Source: a virus. From it: DNA of 48,488 bases. The notes under the pieces are model-generated. The model was not told the DNA's origin. It worked only from the letters and a program-made list of their open reading frames with translations, and searched no databases. This document shows positions 15,711 to 23,329 of the stretch, in pieces (positions within the stretch are counted from its first letter, which is position 1; every line of letters starts with the position of its first letter). Where the stretch lies: IMG/VR virus record IMGVR_UViG_3300021090_000033, positions 1-48,488 of that record; one strand, 5' to 3'. The position numbers and the translations under genes are program-made.

Positions 15711-17172
15711 TCGCTTCCTCCTCTCCCCCCAAATTGTCCTGAGCAGAGCGTAGCGAAGTCGAAGGATCCATTTGGGGGGATGCCAAAGGCAGGGGGGTCT
15801 TTCCTGTAAGGATGTTCCACCTCTCCAACGTCGCCGCCACATAAGCAGGACTCAACTCCATGCCAAAACAGACCCTCCCCAATACTTCACACGCCATCAA
15901 CGTCGTCCCGCTCCCACAGAAAGGCTCGAAGACGATCTCCCCGCGCTTCGTGTAAAGCATCAAATGACGGATTGGCAATTCCAACGGGAACGCCGCTTCA
16001 TGCCCATTTGCTGATGCGGTCCCGCGAATATCATCCCAATAGGCACGTAAAGCCCAACCTGCACCGGTCCATTCCTGTCCGCGTTGCTTTCCCTGTCTGT
16101 GATAGAAAGTCAACAGGCTCTGCACATCATCTTCGCGCACAGCGTCTTCGAAGCGCATTGCCTGGCCTTCGGCGTGTTCAAACGTTCCCAAGTATTCACA
16201 ATGCTGGTCGATGATATCTGTCCGCGGTGACGTGCTCATCAATTGACCTTCCTTCAGCCAGTGCCGCACATGACGCAGATTCCACCCGCGATCTCGCAAT
16301 ATATTTGTCCACTGATCGATCAACAGTAACACGTGCCGCTTTGCTTTTTTATCGAATGCAGTTGTAAATCCAGTACCGGTGTTGATCACGATCCTGCTTT
16401 CATCCTTTCTCGTCACCGCATCCATCACGCCACATATCTTCTCTATAAACGCCGCGATCTCTTCCTCGCTGGTTTGCGTTTCATATGCCTTGCCAACCCA
16501 ATAAGGCGGACTGGTAAATGTGAGCACTGCTTTATCTTTTTCCATCAATTGATTGATCACCGTCAAATCGGATGAATCACCGCACATCAATCGATGACTT
16601 CCCAACTGCCATATCTGACCCTGCTCCACGCCCCATTTGCGGACCAACTCCTCACTTTTATCGCGCTGATCACCTGGATCCACATACGCATCGCGCGCAG
16701 CGTCAAGCCCAGCCTGTTCCAGCATCACGCGTAGTTCCCCCTCGAGAAACCCAATCCCATCGAAGTCCAGACCTGAAGCGGCATCCTGTGCGATCTGTTC
16801 TGCATCCCACGCCAGATCCAGTTCACTGACGCGATTATCCAGGTACGCCAATCGCCGCGCCTCCCCCGTCTGATCATTCAGATCCAGATCCGTGCGTTGT
16901 ACAGCGACCAGCTCATCTTTTCCGGCTTCAACGATCCTGACCTTGATCCCCGATTCCTGCGCGGCTTCGAAGGTCTTGTTTCCCGCGATGATGTTCCCCT
17001 CTTTATCAAGCAGAATGGATCTACCGCCTCCCAACTCTTTCAGCGATTGCTTCAGCAGTTCCTTGCCGCGCTTCGTGCCTTTATTGGCATTATGTTCATC
17101 AGGGTGTATTCTCCCCTCTCCATTTTCGTTCGTTGAAAATGGGGAGGGGTCGGGGGTGGGGCTATTCGTCAT
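15703..17172 (-). CDS. ParB-like/DNA methyltransferase fusion, copy 1
   Basis: 489 aa paralogue of the next gene in transcription order. The ParB-like domain runs from about residue 22 (PDEHNANKGTKRGKELLKQS) to 110. The methyltransferase has FTSPPYWVGK near residue 220 and EPFCGSGTT near 419. TSPPYW is the form usual in cytosine-N4 or some adenine-N6 enzymes. The first ~21 residues (MTNSPTPDPSPFSTNENGEG) and last ~30 are translated hairpin repeats, so both ends have been replaced or extended by repeat DNA. Start ATG overlaps the stop of the small-terminase paralogue. Confidence 0.87.
   Translation of the reverse strand: MTNSPTPDPSPFSTNENGEGRIHPDEHNANKGTKRGKELLKQSLKELGGGRSILLDKEGNIIAGNKTFEAAQESGIKVRIVEAGKDELVAVQRTDLDLNDQTGEARRLAYLDNRVSELDLAWDAEQIAQDAASGLDFDGIGFLEGELRVMLEQAGLDAARDAYVDPGDQRDKSEELVRKWGVEQGQIWQLGSHRLMCGDSSDLTVINQLMEKDKAVLTFTSPPYWVGKAYETQTSEEEIAAFIEKICGVMDAVTRKDESRIVINTGTGFTTAFDKKAKRHVLLLIDQWTNILRDRGWNLRHVRHWLKEGQLMSTSPRTDIIDQHCEYLGTFEHAEGQAMRFEDAVREDDVQSLLTFYHRQGKQRGQEWTGAGWALRAYWDDIRGTASANGHEAAFPLELPIRHLMLYTKRGEIVFEPFCGSGTTLMACEVLGRVCFGMELSPAYVAATLERWNILTGKTPLPLASPQMDPSTSLRSAQDNLGGEEEANG
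15725..15795. repeat. Composite hairpin element with TTCGACTTCGCT repeat in its loop
   Basis: Outer stem CCCCCCAAAT/ATTTGGGGGG (15725-15734 with 15770-15779). The loop holds a different repeat, TCCTGAGCAG...TCGAAGGA (15737-15766). Second stem GCC-aaa-GGC, then GGGGGG. All of it is translated as the C-terminus of methyltransferase copy 1. Confidence 0.85.
17111..17161. repeat. Hairpin element at 5' end of methyltransferase copy 1
   Basis: CCCCTCTCCATTTTC pairs with GAAAATGGGGAGGGG, followed by GGGGG runs. Translated as the N-terminus of the methyltransferase and abutting the stop of the preceding gene. Confidence 0.8.
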
Positions 17173-17767
17173 TCGTTACCTCGCTCTCCAGGGCTTTCAC
17201 CAGGTCATCAAGCTCTTGATCTGTTTTCAATCCACCCTGCCCTCTCGCTGTCAGAGCGGCAAGGATCTTATGTGCAGGCATATAATCCCCCATCAATTCG
17301 AGTGCCAGCTTGCGATCGTTGTGGCTTTTATATTCCGGCTTGATTGCAACTGCCACAAGAGCAGTGAAGATCTCGGCTCTGTGTTTGAATAACGGGCCCG
17401 CTTGCATCATCCGCACCATCTCGTCAACTGCGGGATTCTTCTTCCTCCACGTATTGATTGCCCGATCGCTTGTCAGTCCAAGATGATTTCTCGCCAGATC
17501 ATCTTGTGTTTTCGGTTCCCGGCTTCCTCGCGGTGTTGAAGCCCAGGCAATATAGGCAGCCACGCGCCACGGCCACCCGCCTTTGCACATCTCAAGATAA
17601 TCGTCCAGCCAGCGCGGAGCGCCACTCTTCCCGAACATCGCTTCTAATGCCTGGCGCGCTCGTTCACTGCGCATCTGCATTTCATCACGATTCAGCGCAG
17701 CATCCTCTTCAGCTTCAGGCAAATCCAAAGCCAGCGGTAATTGATAGGAAACTTTTGGGATCGGCAT
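17162..17767 (-). CDS. Terminase small subunit paralogue linked to methyltransferases
   Basis: 201 aa, paralogue of the terS gene at 11639-12313 over the core GGWPWRVAAYIAWASTP to WRKKNPAVDEMVRMMQ, including the predicted DNA-binding helices (DDLARNHLGLTSDRAINTW). It is not next to terL but heads the unit with two methyltransferases, and has its own promoter. It may be an alternative or modification-specific DNA-recognition subunit, or a regulator derived from a terminase. This is inference only. Confidence 0.75.
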   Translation of the reverse strand: MPIPKVSYQLPLALDLPEAEEDAALNRDEMQMRSERARQALEAMFGKSGAPRWLDDYLEMCKGGWPWRVAAYIAWASTPRGSREPKTQDDLARNHLGLTSDRAINTWRKKNPAVDEMVRMMQAGPLFKHRAEIFTALVAVAIKPEYKSHNDRKLALELMGDYMPAHKILAALTARGQGGLKTDQELDDLVKALESEVTNDE

Positions 17768-17787
17768 TCACACCTCGTTAAATACGA

Positions 17788-17826
17788 ACAGCCAGCATGT
17801 GGACTGCGGGCCCGCACACTGGCTGT
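17788..17826 (-). other. 5'-terminal mRNA hairpin of methyltransferase unit
   Basis: ACAGCCAG/CTGGCTGT stem extended by TGTG/CACA, with GCGGGCCCGC in the apex. It starts at or within a base of the predicted transcript start. Confidence 0.5.
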
Positions 17827-17833
17827 CAAAATT

Positions 17834-17862
17834 ATTTTAGAACGCTAGTTCTATTTTGTCAA
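17834..17862 (-). promoter_or_regulatory. Promoter of small-terminase-paralogue/methyltransferase unit
   Basis: -35 TTGACA (17862-17857, perfect), 17-base spacer, -10 TAAAAT (17839-17834). Located right after the stop of the previous gene (17868) and 67 bases before the next start. Confidence 0.75.
17838..17853. promoter_or_regulatory. LexA-like operator overlapping the promoter
   Basis: TAGAACGCTAGTTCTA: arms TAGAAC/GTTCTA around four bases, fitting GAAC-N4-GTTC, the core of Gram-positive-type LexA sites. It fills the -35/-10 spacer, the ideal place for repression. Confidence 0.5.
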
Positions 17863-17867
17863 GTCAT

Positions 17868-18137
17868 CTATATGAATGGATTCAAATAATTCTCTTGATA
17901 CCATCTTTCGCCTCGACTTTTTAGTAACTCTTTATATTCCTCAAGTTGATGATCGTGATCAGCAGGCACGCTTGGAGATCCACCATATTCTCCCAATCCA
18001 TCTTTGATGCTTTTCTCTGCACAACTATCACATCGAAAATGACCGTCAGAGCATGAATGCACAAAGCAAATGGAAGGACAAAAGCAACATTTGGCTCTTG
18101 TCCGATATGAAATATGGATTTGAATAAGGTCTGTCAT
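17868..18137 (-). CDS. Small zinc-finger-like protein
   Basis: 89 aa. Cysteine pairs CCFC and CDSC with interposed His residues suggest a zinc-bound fold. C-terminal acidic helix (HQLEEYKELLKSRGERWYQE). Last gene of the long leftward early unit. Function unknown. Confidence 0.6.
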   Translation of the reverse strand: MTDLIQIHISYRTRAKCCFCPSICFVHSCSDGHFRCDSCAEKSIKDGLGEYGGSPSVPADHDHQLEEYKELLKSRGERWYQENYLNPFI

Positions 18138-18149
18138 TTCTCACCTCGT

Positions 18150-18629
18150 TCATGATGGATAATCAGGATCATCAAGACTGTACGAATGGCTTTCTACAAG
18201 ATGGTCATCACATCCATGCCGCCAATCTCCAAATGGCACCCATTCTCTATACATTTTATTATCAACAATCTCCATTTCATCCATTGCTACTGATGTAGCA
18301 AGTTTATCGCACTTATCGCATTTGAGACCTTTTATCATTTCTTCATCACGATCATCGATGATAATTAAGTCATCGTAAATAATTTCCGGTTTTGACAATG
18401 TGCAAAACGCAGGTGAAAACATTGCAATGCTTTCCCCATTCTTCCAGCAGTCTTTGAGAGCTACCAATTGGGCAAGCCAACGTAATTTTTTATTCATTGT
18501 GCCATCCGGCCAATACGAAAATTGAAATTTTTTCTCAGTCAGTTGTTCCAATATGCGTTTTTCATAAGGAGCGATTTCATAACCTTGTCGCATGGCGAAG
18601 TCAATGAACTCTTCTAAAGATTGTTTCAT
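18150..18629 (-). CDS. Hypothetical protein with Cys pair
   Basis: 159 aa from the ATG at 18629, chosen because GGAGG lies five bases upstream. Helical N-terminus (MKQSLEEFIDFAMRQGYEIA), an acidic middle (IIYDDLIIIDDRDEEMI) and a CDKCD zinc-knuckle-like motif. No family recognised. Confidence 0.6.
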   Translation of the reverse strand: MKQSLEEFIDFAMRQGYEIAPYEKRILEQLTEKKFQFSYWPDGTMNKKLRWLAQLVALKDCWKNGESIAMFSPAFCTLSKPEIIYDDLIIIDDRDEEMIKGLKCDKCDKLATSVAMDEMEIVDNKMYREWVPFGDWRHGCDDHLVESHSYSLDDPDYPS

Positions 18630-18639
18630 TTCTTCCTCC

Positions 18640-18876
18640 TCACCCTTCATCGACAATACCCATCAAGCTGAAATTATCGTAAACAACAATGGGCAAATGG
18701 CATTCAGGCGGATATGGTTTGCCTTCCTCCTTTGGCAGCCAATCTCCATTACTCGATAATCCAAATATCCCAATGAGTTCGTCATTGTCATTTGTCACTA
18801 CTTTTCTGACAACAACATCAGTTTTTCTTGGATCATCAAAGTTTATTTTGACTTTGGCGATAATTTGAATTTTCAT
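18640..18876 (-). CDS. Hypothetical beta-rich protein
   Basis: 78 aa from ATG 18876, which overlaps the previous stop (TAATG). Strand-rich opening MKIQIIAKVKINFDDP. No family recognised; small accessory protein of the early region. Confidence 0.6.
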   Translation of the reverse strand: MKIQIIAKVKINFDDPRKTDVVVRKVVTNDNDELIGIFGLSSNGDWLPKEEGKPYPPECHLPIVVYDNFSLMGIVDEG

Positions 18877-19112
18877 TATTTGCCTTTCTTCATCCACTTA
18901 TTCACCACCCCCAACCCCTTCACCTTCAATCGCAATCCAATCCCCGCCTTCTTCCCGCGCTGTGTAAACTTATCACAGCTATCGTCATCCTTCACTCTCG
19001 TCCGAAACCTGGGCGACTGTGAATTCGAACACCATTGCCCTGCACCTGGGATCTCTGTATCCATCTGGCCAGCCTCACGCTGATATTGGCAGTTCAAACA
19101 GATCTTCTTCAT
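18876..19112 (-). CDS. Small four-cysteine protein
   Basis: 78 aa. Cys at 5, 8, 28 and 46 (CLNC, WCSNS, SCDKF) suggests a single zinc site, followed by a strongly basic tail (RGKKAGIGLRLKVKGLG). This Cys pattern is common in short phage proteins of unknown role; nucleic-acid binding is plausible. Confidence 0.6.
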   Translation of the reverse strand: MKKICLNCQYQREAGQMDTEIPGAGQWCSNSQSPRFRTRVKDDDSCDKFTQRGKKAGIGLRLKVKGLGVVNKWMKKGK

Positions 19113-19135
19113 ATCCCTATTTTACTCCTTACGCT

Positions 19136-19163
19136 TTTCCTTCGTGATCCTTTGTGGTGAAAC
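19136..19163. repeat. CTTCGTG...TTTGTGGTGAA short repeat
   Basis: CCTTCGTGATCCTTTGTGGTGAAACAC in an intergenic gap. Related copies at 22293-22330, 36649-36684 and 40018-40052. Confidence 0.75.
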
Positions 19164-19166
19164 ACA

Positions 19167-19502
19167 TTACTCCGGTAAATAATTCTTCACCAGGTATTCA
19201 ACCAGCTCTTCATCCGGGTGCCATTCCTTGATGCATCCGCATCCGGGCACCGAGCATTTCCACACCATGCTCAGCATCTTGCCGTCGATCGTTCCTGCCA
19301 CATCGATCTCAGCCGGGATCTCCGCACTCAGATCAACCGCCTCGCGGAAGATGATCAGCCGCGTTGTGAAGTACTTCAGCGACAACCCGTTCACCTGAAA
19401 ATTGACCTTGACCCGTTCCGTCACCCCAAGCACGTGATCCTTGTTCTTCGAACACCGCCACTGCTTGAAATCGCTCAGCTTCTTCCCGTCCAGGTTGTCC
19501 AT
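19167..19502 (-). CDS. Zinc-ribbon-like hypothetical protein
   Basis: 111 aa from ATG 19502 (GGAG four bases upstream); the longer frame runs through a hairpin repeat and is rejected. Two Cys clusters (WRCSKNKDHVLG and WKCSVPGCGCIKEW) frame a beta-rich core. Probably zinc-binding; function unknown. Confidence 0.65.
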   Translation of the reverse strand: MDNLDGKKLSDFKQWRCSKNKDHVLGVTERVKVNFQVNGLSLKYFTTRLIIFREAVDLSAEIPAEIDVAGTIDGKMLSMVWKCSVPGCGCIKEWHPDEELVEYLVKNYLPE

Positions 19503-19518
19503 AATTCTCCACTTTCTT

Positions 19519-19573
19519 CCCCCTAAATGCGCCAGCATTTGGGAGGATGTCGTCGTACTCGGCGACAGGGGGG
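19519..19573. repeat. Two-hairpin dispersed element
   Basis: First stem CCCCTAAATGC/GCATTTGGGAGG. Second stem GTCGTCG-TACT-CGGCGAC with one wobble, then GGGGGG abutting the TAG at 19574. Confidence 0.85.
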
Positions 19574-20002
19574 CTATATCCTTCCGCCGCCAACGGCAAC
19601 GCAATGTTCCAACATCCAATCCGCTTCCGTCAAAACCATCCCCTCCACAAGCTGGCAAATCTCTGCTTCCCTCGGCAGCTTTCTTACAAACACAAACCCA
19701 GGTCTCAAGTTGAACATCACAAAAAAATACGTATAAGCCTGGCTGATCGCCTCCCGCACGGACCCGCAGTCGCCCAAACTCCAAACCACCAGCCTTCGAA
19801 ACTTCGTCCATCCTTCGCAATGGATATCCAGCGCGCCGCGATAGGGAATCTCCGTCCTCCAATGCCACACCCCAACCTCCTGCACAGAGCTTCCCAACCC
19901 GAATTCAGGATGCATGTCAGGCAAGCGTGCATTGCTCATCAAATGCACATGCCGCATGCAACGATCATCCACACGATCCTCGACAACAATGATGTCATTC
20001 AT
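19574..20002 (-). CDS. Hypothetical protein
   Basis: 142 aa, unrecognised. Contains HPEFGLGSSVQEVGVWHWRT and a hydrophobic TYFFVMFNLRPGFVFV segment. Eight bases downstream of the DUF5131-like gene, so co-transcribed. Confidence 0.6.
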   Translation of the reverse strand: MNDIIVVEDRVDDRCMRHVHLMSNARLPDMHPEFGLGSSVQEVGVWHWRTEIPYRGALDIHCEGWTKFRRLVVWSLGDCGSVREAISQAYTYFFVMFNLRPGFVFVRKLPREAEICQLVEGMVLTEADWMLEHCVAVGGGRI

Positions 20003-20009
20003 AATTCAC

Positions 20010-21107
20010 TCACCTCTCTTCCCCCAAATTCGTGCTCTCCGCATTTGGGGGAAGTGGCGAAGCCGATGGGGGTTGGGTCGGGAACTCCTTCACGCCCCAC
20101 AACTCCTCCGGCAGCCTCCCCTGCTGACCAGGCTTCAATGCAGAGTCCTGCTTCATGAAGAAGGGAACGCCCGCCTCTTTACATTCCTCTCGCAGGATCT
20201 CTGCCCAATGCACTTCCATTTCTCTCCGATCCTTTCCACTCTCTCCGCCGCAGATTACCCAGTGGAGCGCGCCATTCTTCAACGTCTTGAACCCGGCTCG
20301 AGCGCGTCTTCTCTCAGCCCACTCTCGATGCTCAGGGTTGTAAACCAGATCGCTCCCATAATTGACCCAATCCAGTTCAGCCTCGCATTCCTCCACGAAT
20401 TCTTCAGGCTCATCGTCACGATCAAAATCTGCGTTGATTTCATCCCAGGCATATTCATCAGGCTCAATTGCCGCGCTCAAATCAATAAAGTCCAGCAATG
20501 GCTCGCATGAAAGGAATCGCGCCTTCGCAGGGACCTTCTGCAAAAGCGGGATCCGTCTGTTCGCCTCCCTCTGATTCTCAACGCTCACTCCAATCCAAAC
20601 ATTCTTCAGCAAAACGAACAATTGATCTCCAACTGTGAAATCATTCAAAAGCCTGATGATATTCTCCGGTCTCTTCGTCAGGATCAACCAATCAAGGTTC
20701 GGAGTTTTCTCGATCAACTCGAACAACTCCAATCTCCAATCTCTAATCTCTTCCTTCTCCTCGAACACATCCGCCAGGCTCGCGCAGAATACCCGCTGAC
20801 GGGTTTGCTCCGCATTTTCATAATCATCAATTGCATTGTGACCACAACCAACACCATCAGATTCATTCCATCGTGCTCCGCATATTTTGCACTGCCACCA
20901 TTTCGCCGCGTTCCACTTCAACGGCTGCTTCCAATACCCCGCGGATGTTTTCACCCTCGTCCCTTGTGGTCCCCATTCCACCTTGTGATATTGCGTATCC
21001 ATCAACGTCTCGGCATAACAATGCTTGCAACCCGGAGAAACCTTCGTGCAACCCATCCACGGATTGAACGTATGATCACACCACGAAATATGACTATTCT
21101 CTGCCAT
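20010..21107 (-). CDS. Phage Gp37/Gp68-like protein (DUF5131)
   Basis: 365 aa. The N-terminus ISWCDHTFNPWMGCTKVSPG followed by CKHCYAE is diagnostic of the DUF5131/Gp37-Gp68 phage family, whose CxxxxxxCxxC motif suggests a metal-cofactor, radical-SAM-like fold; its reaction is not known to me. A zinc-ribbon insertion (WWQCKICGARW, then CGH) sits near residues 70-90. The C-terminal ~22 residues are a translated hairpin element. ATG 21107 has GGAGG six bases upstream. Confidence 0.85.
   Translation of the reverse strand: MAENSHISWCDHTFNPWMGCTKVSPGCKHCYAETLMDTQYHKVEWGPQGTRVKTSAGYWKQPLKWNAAKWWQCKICGARWNESDGVGCGHNAIDDYENAEQTRQRVFCASLADVFEEKEEIRDWRLELFELIEKTPNLDWLILTKRPENIIRLLNDFTVGDQLFVLLKNVWIGVSVENQREANRRIPLLQKVPAKARFLSCEPLLDFIDLSAAIEPDEYAWDEINADFDRDDEPEEFVEECEAELDWVNYGSDLVYNPEHREWAERRRARAGFKTLKNGALHWVICGGESGKDRREMEVHWAEILREECKEAGVPFFMKQDSALKPGQQGRLPEELWGVKEFPTQPPSASPLPPNAESTNLGEER
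20018..20076. repeat. Two-hairpin element inside DUF5131-like gene
   Basis: CTTCCCCCAAAT/ATTTGGGGGAAG (20018-20029 with 20043-20054) and GGC-gaa-GCC, then GGGGG. In frame at the gene's 3' end. Confidence 0.85.
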
Positions 21108-21757
21108 CACGAACCTCCGAACTCATATGCTTGATACCCAATCACCCACACCCACCAATTCTCATGCCATGGATATCCACGTTGCTCGTTTATTAAGTCC
21201 CAGAGCGTTTTAAACAACTGCTTGGAACTTCTCCCGGCAAAAGTTTTACAGCCTTCTGCTTGAGCATCCTCTTCACTTATTTCATTCAACCGTTGAACCT
21301 GGATAGTTTCATATTGTTTGAATGTCCTTGCAGCTTCCTTAGGCATATACAGCTGACTCAATACGTCCTTCTTCCATTTCCATCGGATAGGCTCGCCGGT
21401 CAAAAGATTGAACGCAACCGTCTTATCGTCAGCGTAATGGGCAAAATCAAACGGACCCTTGAAAAGCGGCTCTCGCATATAGCGAATATCGCCACTCTTG
21501 CCATAAGGACAACAACCAATGACTGTTGCAGGCACTGGTTCTCCTTCACCCCACTCATCGATTAAGCATCCTGTTCTTGGGTGAATCCATTCAACAAACC
21601 AGCTACTATTTATTCCATCGCCCACGTCGAAAAAATCAGGCTGCGGTTTCATTATTCGGCGGGTTTGAGTTTTCTCATTAGAACGATTTCTTGATCGAAG
21701 CGCAGAAATGAACGGTGGCATTGGTTTCAACAAATCAAACATCGCTTGATCGATCAT
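21107..21757 (-). CDS. ASCH-like phage protein
   Basis: 216 aa. The order TQTRRIMKPQP, CCPYGKSGDIRYMREP, YMPKEAARTFKQYETIQVQR, LNEISEEDAQAEGCK and PWVWVI-like end (NWWVWVIGYQAYEF) matches a widespread prophage family usually called hypothetical or ASCH/PUA-related. Such domains bind RNA or modified nucleotides. The role here is not known. TGATG coupling with the upstream gene. Confidence 0.7.
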   Translation of the reverse strand: MIDQAMFDLLKPMPPFISALRSRNRSNEKTQTRRIMKPQPDFFDVGDGINSSWFVEWIHPRTGCLIDEWGEGEPVPATVIGCCPYGKSGDIRYMREPLFKGPFDFAHYADDKTVAFNLLTGEPIRWKWKKDVLSQLYMPKEAARTFKQYETIQVQRLNEISEEDAQAEGCKTFAGRSSKQLFKTLWDLINEQRGYPWHENWWVWVIGYQAYEFGGS

Positions 21758-22080
21758 CACACTACCTCACCTTCTTCGTTTTTCTTTCCGATCTTCTCAG
21801 CCAACAAAGCCAGGTTTACATTGCTCCCAACATAACAATCTTGGCAGAGAAAAACTTCAACCCACAACTCTTTATTCTCCTCGCCGCCGATCTTCACAGC
21901 TTCAGGCTGGGAACCCATCGTTTCAGCCAACGCAAGCGATCCACAAAACATGCGCGATAAACCAAGCATCTCATTGGTTGCATCAGCATTGAAAACAGCA
22001 ATGGACGTTCGCACCACATAAAATATTGGAACGATCGCACCACCGCAGTTATCGCATGGGCGTATTTCAGATAACTTCAT
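21757..22080 (-). CDS. Hypothetical protein with CxxC
   Basis: 107 aa from ATG 22080, which overlaps the preceding TGA (ATGA). CDNCGG near the N-terminus and CQDCY near the C-terminus suggest a zinc site. No family recognised. Confidence 0.6.
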   Translation of the reverse strand: MKLSEIRPCDNCGGAIVPIFYVVRTSIAVFNADATNEMLGLSRMFCGSLALAETMGSQPEAVKIGGEENKELWVEVFLCQDCYVGSNVNLALLAEKIGKKNEEGEVV

Positions 22081-22280
22081 TTCACACCTGCCTTCTCCAA
22101 CTTCTTGATCTTCGCACCAAGGATCTTCGCCTTCGTCTTCTCCCCACGCCTGGTAACTCTCCTGAATGCCGCGCACAATACGTCCAAATCGTTGTAATTC
22201 CAAAGCCCGCTCTGCATATCCTGAACGGATGTATTAATCAAACTGTTTACTTGCTCTTGCAAATCTTTTGTATTCATCAT
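22077..22280 (-). CDS. Small basic helical protein
   Basis: 67 aa. Helical; ends TRRGEKTKAKILGAKIKKLE, which is very basic. ATGA overlaps on both sides show tight coupling with the membrane-HTH gene upstream and the CxxC gene downstream. May bind nucleic acid; unproven. Confidence 0.6.
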   Translation of the reverse strand: MMNTKDLQEQVNSLINTSVQDMQSGLWNYNDLDVLCAAFRRVTRRGEKTKAKILGAKIKKLEKAGVK

Positions 22281-23242
22281 GCACCTGCCTTTTCCCTTTG
22301 TGAATCTTCGTGACCCTTCGTGGTGAATAATTCATTACTCAACTCTGATGCCAGATCGCTCACCAATTCTTCCTGGAACTGCGCCACCTCCCCCACCATA
22401 CCCTCATCACGGCGCGCGTACTTCAGCCAGTTATAAGCAGAGCGTTCGTCCACGCCATACGTCTCCATCACCTGCTCGACCGTCATCCGCACGATCTTCA
22501 ACTTCTCCTCGTGTGGAACTTTCCGCCACGTCTTCCACTTACCGAAAGTTGCAGGCTTCTCGCTGACACTTTCAGAAACTTTCTCTGAAACTTTCACAGG
22601 CTCATCCTGCTTTACAGCAACTTGCAACTCCATCTTCTTCAACTTAAACTTTTGATCCCTGCGCTCCTTGGCGACCTGGCGTTTATAAGCGCGCTCATCG
22701 GCATCGGTGGACTTCTTCTCTGCTTCGTTCTTCGCATCGCGGATCATCTTCGCTTCCAGCCTCACCGAATGCTGGCCGCGCAAACTGATCGTCACCGCCC
22801 CTGCCACGCTCAACGTGCTCATCAACAGCTTCGAGAACCGCTCGATAAATTCAGAGTCATCCAGCAACACATTCACGGTCAAGACTACGATCAAATAAAA
22901 TGCCGCCACACCAACCGCAGGATAAAACGGAGCACCAGGGTCTTCTGCATGCTTCGTCGCATTGAAATCGACGAACTGCACCACCGTTGTGATCGTCGCG
23001 AACCCCAGGAACTCCACCACCAGGGCGCCAATGATGCTCACCCATAACGGCATCGTAAGCACAAAATAAAGATTGTGAAATGCCAGATATGCAGGGATCA
23101 CCGGCGCCAGCAATGGCACGTATGCCGCCACCACATCCACCAGCAACCGCTCGAACGCATGACTCAACGTCAGCGCTCCTTCCAGCAACGCTGTCACACC
23201 AGCCACAAAACCTTTCTTGTTCTTGATCTTCTTCTTAGCCAT
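22277..23242 (-). CDS. Membrane-anchored protein with C-terminal HTH
   Basis: 321 aa from ATG 23242 (GGAAAGGAAATT upstream). Three to four membrane segments in residues ~25-150 (VPLLAPVIPAYLAFHNLYFV, VSIIGALVVEFLGFATIT, VAAFYLIVVLTVNVLL), then a charged coiled coil (AYKRQVAKERRDQKFKLKK). A possible helix-turn-helix follows near the C-terminus (VEQVMETYGVDERSAYNWLK). The layout would place a DNA-binding domain on the cytoplasmic face. It recalls Spd-type plasmid-transfer membrane proteins in general shape only. Confidence 0.65.
   Translation of the reverse strand: MAKKKIKNKKGFVAGVTALLEGALTLSHAFERLLVDVVAAYVPLLAPVIPAYLAFHNLYFVLTMPLWVSIIGALVVEFLGFATITTVVQFVDFNATKHAEDPGAPFYPAVGVAAFYLIVVLTVNVLLDDSEFIERFSKLLMSTLSVAGAVTISLRGQHSVRLEAKMIRDAKNEAEKKSTDADERAYKRQVAKERRDQKFKLKKMELQVAVKQDEPVKVSEKVSESVSEKPATFGKWKTWRKVPHEEKLKIVRMTVEQVMETYGVDERSAYNWLKYARRDEGMVGEVAQFQEELVSDLASELSNELFTTKGHEDSQREKAGA
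22293..22330. repeat. CTTCGTG-type short repeat
   Basis: TTTGTGAATCTTCGTGACCCTTCGTGGTGAA, forming the 3' end of the membrane-HTH gene and translated as FTTKGHEDSQRE. Confidence 0.75.
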
Positions 23243-23258
23243 AATTTCCTTTCCTCTC

Positions 23259-23329
23259 CCCCCCAAATTCTGCGCTCATCCGCATTTGGGGGGATGTCGA
23301 TGCGCCGAAGGCGTACAGCGACAGGGGGG
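23259..23329. repeat. Two-hairpin dispersed element, long second stem
   Basis: CCCCCCAAAT.../...ATTTGGGGGG, then GTCG-a-TG...GCC-gaa-GGC...CA-g-CGAC and GGGGGG abutting the ATPase gene's TAA at 23330. Confidence 0.85.
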
